From the NCBI GenBank assembly GCA_964455155.1, contig CAYVYH010000009.1:1-36725 (forward strand): DNA of 36,725 bases, read 5' to 3'. The stretch's first letter is position 1, and every line of letters begins with the position of its first letter. Shown piece after piece: positions 32,434 through 36,725 of the stretch. This DNA is from UBA8403 sp964455155 (lineage in GTDB: Bacteria > Bacteroidota > Bacteroidia > Cytophagales > Amoebophilaceae). Below the pieces are notes generated by a model. It was not told the DNA's origin. It was given only the letters and a program-made list of their open reading frames with translations, and did not search any database. A program made the translations under genes and the position numbers.

Positions 32434-32448
32434 ATGTACTGCGTACAT
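32434..32448. terminator. Hairpin between convergent prfA and BT_3928-like gene
   Basis: ATGTAC (32434-32439), loop TGC, GTACAT (32443-32448), followed by TTAAA. The stem is perfect but AT-rich and short. Its place between convergent genes suits a terminator; confidence is low because no clear T tract follows. Confidence 0.25.
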
Positions 32449-32587
32449 TTAAAGGTAGGCCTTCCATGTTGTGATAAATTCTTTGTCTAAAAGCCATATT
32501 TCCTCTGGTGAGACAGGCTTATAGATTGCCGTGAAAAGGGGTGGGGGTAGTGCTAGATTTGAATGCACTATGTTTGCGTTGAGGTTA

Positions 32588-33676
32588 CTAGCATAACCAT
32601 CCAAGCTGTCTCAAGGTATTTTGAGCTTGACGTAAGTCGTTAAGATGCAATTTGTTGACTACGATACCTTCTCGCAGAAAAAACAAGCCTAGTGGCGCGC
32701 GCAGCATGGTCCTGAGTAGTAGTGGATTGGCTGTGTGCAGAGGTAGTGCGAGTGTAGCAGCTATTTCTTGTCCGTGATGACTGGGTGCAACCAATACAGG
32801 ATGCACACTTTTCTGAATCTGCTGGATCAGCGTGTGCAGTTTCTGTAGAGACCGTGGTTCTATGGGGGCAGAATGCTGGACAATGATGAGTAGCTTACAT
32901 CCAGTCAGTAAATCCTGTGTATAATCTTTTGGTCCTCGCCAGATGCTGAAATGCACAGCAGTAGGCATGTCTGCTGGGTTGAGCAGCCGTGTTGATACAA
33001 GTTTGTACCCGGGTGCTGGTGGGTAGTATTCGGTTTCCATGGTCTTCCCTTCCCCCTCCACCGTATACATGTAGCGCAGGGGTACGTTTGGTTGGACTAG
33101 CTGTGACAGGTCACTGCCTATTTTGTAGGGTAAAAGATCCAGCCATGGCAAGTGACGCAGCGTATGTCTAGCCAATCCTAAGGAATATAGTAAAGCGAAA
33201 ACTACCCAGTAGTAGTTATTTGGATTGGTTTGTTCGACTTTTTTTTGCCAACAGAGTCCCATGAGTATGACTAGCAACACACTACTTTTAGCGAATGACT
33301 GCCAAGGGGTCAATGCCAAGGCATCGCCAAAACACCCACAGCTCGCTATACGCTTTGAAGTGGCAGTATAAAGCGTAAGGCAGGTAAAAAAAAACGTGAG
33401 CGACAGCAAGGCAGATAAAATCCAGAAGCGTTGCCAATGGACGAGCAATGCGACTCCCAGGACTACCTCCAAGGTGGCAATGCATACAGACAGGATGACG
33501 GTGTAGGGAATAAGAAGGCGTAAACGAATGGCTAATTGGCTTGCAAATAGGTGTAGGTACTCTTCGATTTTATAGGCAAAGCCCCGCGGATCGTTGAGCT
33601 TGACCACACCCGAAAACAAAAAAGTTATGCCTACGACAAGACTAGCTAGAAGATCGACGTACTTACTGATCCACAT
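32588..33676 (-). CDS. BT_3928-like membrane protein (DoxX/MauE-type)
   Basis: The 362-residue protein has about four to five hydrophobic segments in its first 185 residues, starting with LLASLVVGITFLFSGVVKLN and the DPRGFAYKIEEY motif seen in DoxX/MauE-like Bacteroidota proteins. ASCGCFGDALALTPWQSF, a CGCFGD motif, resembles the MauE/methylamine-utilisation signature and lies at a membrane boundary. The C-terminal ~170 residues are soluble and end with a thioredoxin-like pattern without an obvious CxxC. Function unknown; a redox role is only suggested by the cysteines. Its start overlaps the DUF1599 gene end by 14 bases, so the two are co-translated. In many Bacteroidota I recall tpiA following this pair; here convergent prfA follows instead. 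Confidence 0.82.
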   Translation of the reverse strand: MWISKYVDLLASLVVGITFLFSGVVKLNDPRGFAYKIEEYLHLFASQLAIRLRLLIPYTVILSVCIATLEVVLGVALLVHWQRFWILSALLSLTFFFTCLTLYTATSKRIASCGCFGDALALTPWQSFAKSSVLLVILMGLCWQKKVEQTNPNNYYWVVFALLYSLGLARHTLRHLPWLDLLPYKIGSDLSQLVQPNVPLRYMYTVEGEGKTMETEYYPPAPGYKLVSTRLLNPADMPTAVHFSIWRGPKDYTQDLLTGCKLLIIVQHSAPIEPRSLQKLHTLIQQIQKSVHPVLVAPSHHGQEIAATLALPLHTANPLLLRTMLRAPLGLFFLREGIVVNKLHLNDLRQAQNTLRQLGWLC

Positions 33677-34211
33677 GGCCTAGTTTGATCAGTGCAAACA
33701 CAGCGTAGTTGACGATGTCTTGGTAATTAGCTGCTACGCCCTCGGAAATAAGCGTGGCACCTTGGTTGTCTTCGATGCGCTTGATGCGCAGAAGTTTCAT
33801 CAAGATAATGTCAGTGATGGAACTGAGACGCATGGCGCGCCACGCTTCTTGGTAGTCGTGGTTCTTGTTGTGGAGCAGTGTAGTTGTTGTAGCAATGACC
33901 TCATCATACAGTGGAGCCAGTTCATCGTAAGACAAGTCTAAGCTCTTGTGGTCTTGTAGGGCTATCTGTATCAGGGCCATGACGCTGTAGTTGACAATAC
34001 CGACTAGCTCTGTGGCTATGTCTTCTTCTACAAGTTGCGTGCGCTGTTCTTGAATAGCTCGAACGCGTTGAGCCTTGATCATGATCTGATCAGTTACGGA
34101 AGGCAGGCGTAAGATGCGCCAAGCAGTACCATAGTCTTGGGTTTTTTTTTCAAAAACAGCCTGGCAAGCTTTGATGACGGCGTTGTATTGTAGTGGAGTA
34201 TCGAGATGCAC
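33663..34211 (-). CDS. DUF1599 (nucleotide modification associated domain 1) protein, GTG start
   Basis: The 182-residue protein consists of two similar halves. The first has VFEKKTQDYGTAWRILRLPS and IVNYSVMALIQI, the second has LLHNKNHDYQEAWRAMRLSS and IVNYAVFALIKL. Shared positions (K..DY...WR..R..S.TD.I..K..R...I) define the DUF1599 repeat. The family is known mainly from genome analysis as a possible nucleotide-modification associated domain; a function in this context is not known. The first in-frame start is GTG at 34211; a nearby ATG is out of frame. The gene overlaps the BT_3928-like gene by 14 bases. It is divergent from prmC, with a 750-base gap. Confidence 0.85.
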   Translation of the reverse strand: MHLDTPLQYNAVIKACQAVFEKKTQDYGTAWRILRLPSVTDQIMIKAQRVRAIQEQRTQLVEEDIATELVGIVNYSVMALIQIALQDHKSLDLSYDELAPLYDEVIATTTTLLHNKNHDYQEAWRAMRLSSITDIILMKLLRIKRIEDNQGATLISEGVAANYQDIVNYAVFALIKLGHVDQ

Positions 34212-34962
34212 AGTGAGTCATTAGCCTTTGAATCGCGCTGGAAGATAACCCTTTTATTAAAAAGTAACTAGACCGTTCCAAAACGCGAAGAACCTTGTTC
34301 AAACACTACTATACAAGAAGGAGTCAAAATCCCACCTGGCAACGATTCCTCAAATTGTAAGAACCAAATTAGATGACGCCACGCCACTTCCATGGCAACC
34401 CTTAATTGAAGCCTCAGGACTCTGTGAACAAGGTGGAGATTGCCATGAACAACGGTTTAAACAGCCAAACAACTGCTCAGAGATGGCATCCTTGATGGCA
34501 CTGTAAGTTGGTAGTGTGCAATAATCTTGTGTTGGTTGTATGCGGGCGGACGTAGTTGGAAAGTATATAAAACGCTATAAGCCTATTGGTGAAATGTATT
34601 CTAGCTATTGTACACTTTCTCAGGCGTCCTTTCTATCCTCGGTAGAGCCTGGCTTGATTGTGTTGTTGTTTTCCTTGAAGCGAAGAGAGGGGTATGGCTC
34701 CATACAACCAATCGTTTTTTCCCTGCATGATACATGGGACCACGCGAGTCTTGGGATCGTGCGCAAATTATATACCAAGGCCCCTGAAGACATGCCAGCC
34801 GTGCATCTCAGCCTACATGGTCGTTTAGTTAACCTTTCAAAGCAATTCCTCAGGCTATTTATTTTTTGCGATGATCTTATTTTGGGGTTTTTATTTTCGA
34901 GTGTAAGATGGCATTTTCGCTGTTTAATTACCTTTTTCTGGTAGCTACTTGCAAAAACTTAT
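34212..34962. other. Gene-poor divergent gap between DUF1599 gene and prmC, 750 bases
   Basis: The only long frame, 34540-34944 forward (134 codons, ATG), ends just before prmC but has no family likeness and an uneven, hydrophobic C-terminus, so I do not call it. A 16-codon frame at 34445-34495 is preceded by AGGTGGAG and could be a tiny peptide or chance. Near-consensus -7 boxes TATTTTGG (34878-34885) and TATTTTCG (34892-34899) may serve prmC. Confidence 0.4.
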
Positions 34963-35874
34963 ATGACCAGCAAAGCACTTTACACTCAGGTCTATCAAGC
35001 CCTTTTACCAACTATTCAACAGGAACGGGAGTGTCGAGCCGTTGTCCAGCGACTCTTAGACTACTATTTTCAGCTCAATGCAATAAGTATAGCCCTAGAC
35101 GAGAACATCAACGTATCTCCTGCCCAAAATAATTTGTTGTTGACAGCCATAGAGCGCCTTAGCCATCAGGAGCCTATTCAGTACATTTTAGGCGTTGCTC
35201 CTTTTCTAGGCAGAGATTTCCGGGTGACTCCTGCTGTCTTGATTCCTAGACCTGAAACGGAGGCTTTGGTCCAGTATATCGTCGATCATCACCCACAAGG
35301 AGGAACACGCTTGCTTGACATTGGTACTGGCAGTGGGTGCATAGCCATCACTTTGCAACAAGAACTCTCTCAGGCTATTGTCCACGCTTTGGAGGTTGAC
35401 CCAGAGGCACTGCAGATTGCCCAAGAAAATGCAAAAAAACTGGGAGCAATAGTACATTTTATACAAGCAGACGTATTACATGAGCCTCTTCCCGCCCAAA
35501 AATGGGATGTTATTGTTAGTAATCCTCCCTATGTGCGCATTTCCGAGCAAAAACATATGCAACGAAGCGTGCTAGCGTACGAGCCTGCCAAAGCACTCTT
35601 TGTACCCGACGAACAGCCCTTGATTTTTTATGAAAAAATTGTCGCTTTGGCTCTCCGTCACCTTGCGTCAGCAGGCAAACTTTACTTGGAAATCAACGAG
35701 GTGTTCGGTCAAGCAGTCGCTAGCCTACTCACCGATGCTGGTTTTGAGAGCGTTTGTGTTGTCAAAGACCTACATGAAAAGGATAGATGGGTGGCAGGAA
35801 CCTTCCAGCGAGAAGAAAATAGTGTTCAAAAACACGTATGCCTCCTTGATAACGGGGCGAAAGACGCATCGTAG
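34963..35874 (+). CDS. prmC: Peptide chain release factor N5-glutamine methyltransferase PrmC (HemK)
   Basis: PrmC methylates the glutamine of the GGQ motif in RF1 and RF2. The 303-residue protein has the N-terminal helical substrate-binding domain with LSHQEPIQYILGVAPFLGRD and VLIPRPETEALV, the SAM-binding LLDIGTGSGCIAITLQQEL, and the catalytic NPPY at residues 187-190 (VIVSNPPYVRISEQ), followed by YEPAKALFVPDEQPLIFYEK. It is about 20 residues longer than usual owing to a short charged C-terminal tail. Its substrate RF1 is encoded 2.6 kb upstream but not in the same operon. Confidence 0.94.
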   Translation: MTSKALYTQVYQALLPTIQQERECRAVVQRLLDYYFQLNAISIALDENINVSPAQNNLLLTAIERLSHQEPIQYILGVAPFLGRDFRVTPAVLIPRPETEALVQYIVDHHPQGGTRLLDIGTGSGCIAITLQQELSQAIVHALEVDPEALQIAQENAKKLGAIVHFIQADVLHEPLPAQKWDVIVSNPPYVRISEQKHMQRSVLAYEPAKALFVPDEQPLIFYEKIVALALRHLASAGKLYLEINEVFGQAVASLLTDAGFESVCVVKDLHEKDRWVAGTFQREENSVQKHVCLLDNGAKDAS

Positions 35875-36557
35875 ACGGTTTCGTGTTCATAATTTTTGAT
35901 GTAAAACTCGAGACCTTTGCGTAAAAAGTGCACCGTCTCTACAGCGTTTCTTGGAGGCATTTCTAGGTATGCGGGTTGCTTACTGCCCCATGTTGTGGGG
36001 CAAGGTTCCCTTTTGAGTACTTCTTCTCTATTTTTCCTATGCTTTCGACATCATGGCCCCAGAGAGTCTGTGTAGGTTATACGCGATAGCCTATAGAACA
36101 TGCTGCGCTGGCTCCTAGCCCACTAAACTAACGTTTGATACGCCCAAACACCCGCTCTATTTTTCCTACTTCTTTTTAGGGGAATTACCCTCCCCCCCCC
36201 AAAAAACCTCATTAACGTAGCAGGTTGCGTGAATTGTCCCTGCTTAAGAGGCTATTTTTAATAGCCTCTTAACAGACCGGCTCAGTCATTTGATTACGCA
36301 AGACGCACTTAGCCTTTCTTCACATAGCAGCTTGCATAGCGAATGAGTTGAGACGTTGCCAAAGCAAAGCAACGTAACGCATCATATAATACAATGAGAG
36401 CAGTAACCGTTCGTTTAACGCCTACCGACCTTACCACACTTACTTCAAATCTGAAAACGTGGTTGCAAATTTTTTTAATCATGACGAAGTGTATTGACTT
36501 TTAAAATATAATCGCTAAAATCGGGTACTTATTAAATCAAACTTAGACACATACACT
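35875..36557. other. Gene-free stretch between prmC and the terminal lipoprotein gene, 683 bases
   Basis: No coding region is supported. It holds a GC-rich hairpin GCCCCA (35985-35990) TGTTG TGGGGC (35996-36001), possibly the prmC terminator; a direct repeat CTCTATTTTTCCTA at 36026-36039 and 36155-36168; a C9A6 tract at 36192-36206; and a perfect 13-bp-arm hairpin at 36244-36272. Confidence 0.6.
36244..36272. terminator. Perfect 13-bp-arm hairpin, possible bidirectional terminator
   Basis: TTAAGAGGCTATT (36244-36256), loop TTT, AATAGCCTCTTAA (36260-36272): a fully complementary 13-base-pair stem. No T tract follows on the forward strand. It may terminate transcription from prmC, but it lies about 370 bases after the prmC stop and about 285 before the next gene, so a small RNA or regulatory element is equally possible. 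Confidence 0.5.
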
Positions 36558-36725
36558 ATGAAAATGTCTTTTTTATCATCTACCAAGATCATACGCCGTA
36601 TATCTGCTATACCACTGCTTTTTTTAGGGACTATCCTACTGGGCAGTTGCAACCAACCGCATCAACTGGGAGTAGCCGAAAACCCGCAAGAAATCTTAGA
36701 TGCCAAGTTGGCAAACCCGAAGCAG
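36558..36725 (+). CDS. N-terminus of a predicted lipoprotein, cut by right edge
   Basis: The frame begins at ATG 36558 and is open to the end of the window (56 codons). A positively charged start (KIIRRISA) precedes the hydrophobic IPLLFLGTILLGSC, whose LGSC is a good lipobox with Cys31 as the lipidated residue. The mature start NQPHQLGVAENPQEILDAKL is polar. The full family cannot be known from this piece. A TTG at 36494-36496 lies 19 bases before TAAAATCG, a poor -7 match, so the promoter is uncertain. Confidence 0.75.
   Translation, partial: MKMSFLSSTKIIRRISAIPLLFLGTILLGSCNQPHQLGVAENPQEILDAKLANPKQ

Noticed and set aside
34540..34944. 134-codon forward frame before prmC
   Set aside because: No recognisable motif, odd composition, no ribosome binding site; kept as a finding only.
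36493..36512. Sigma70-like promoter TTGACT...TATAAT
   Set aside because: The two elements are only about seven bases apart, far too close.
1..36725. tRNA, rRNA or CRISPR array
   Set aside because: Scanning the gaps by eye for T-loop sequences, rRNA-like blocks and regularly spaced repeats gave none; a tRNAscan or Infernal run would be more sensitive.

Overview
The window reads as a chromosomal segment of a Bacteroidota bacterium. The evidence is the DUF4290-murA gene pair, the overlapping DUF1599/BT_3928-type pair, a MurA with Asp in place of the usual catalytic Cys, a 122-residue protein I associate with Cytophagales-type genomes, and exact TAnnTTTG (-7) promoter boxes just upstream of truA, ppiD and prfA with few Shine-Dalgarno sequences. 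A predicted lipoprotein carrying a RING-like zinc domain and 28-residue tandem repeats, a second large lipoprotein without a family name, and many gene-poor gaps of 0.6-0.75 kb suggest a host-associated lineage, possibly near Amoebophilaceae (Amoebophilus/Cardinium). That placement is inference. By eye the base composition is more GC-rich than I remember for those two genera.

Layout. 1-1667 (-): sodium/solute symporter, cut by the left edge and perhaps the front half of a symporter-histidine kinase fusion. 1775-3232 (-): cation/proton antiporter with a TrkA-C domain. 3350-5912 (+): truA and an ABC exporter. 6199-7308 (-): unrecognised lipoprotein. 7889-9100 (-): aspartate aminotransferase. 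9811-18951 (+): ppiD, uvrD/pcrA, DUF4290, murA, dnaA and a short malic enzyme. 18970-25089 (+): rlmD, the RING/repeat lipoprotein, the 122-residue gene, rlmB and recQ. 25685-29191 (+): lnt, recX and radA. 29238-29957 (-): lipB. 30235-32319 (+): yraN and prfA. 32588-34211 (-): BT_3928-like membrane protein and DUF1599 protein. 34963-35874 (+): prmC. 36558 to the right edge (+): start of another lipoprotein.

Most genes are housekeeping: DNA replication and repair (dnaA, uvrD, recQ, recX, radA), translation and RNA modification (truA, rlmB, rlmD, prfA, prmC; PrmC methylates the GGQ glutamine of the RF1 encoded by prfA), envelope biogenesis (murA, lnt, ppiD, an MsbA-like exporter), lipoylation (lipB) and carbon/nitrogen metabolism (maeB, aspC). 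Lnt would complete acylation of lipoproteins such as the three seen here. The accessory content most worth a second look is the RING/repeat lipoprotein at 20552-21562 and the lipoprotein at 6199-7308. I saw no rRNA, tRNA, CRISPR array, insertion sequence or phage module.
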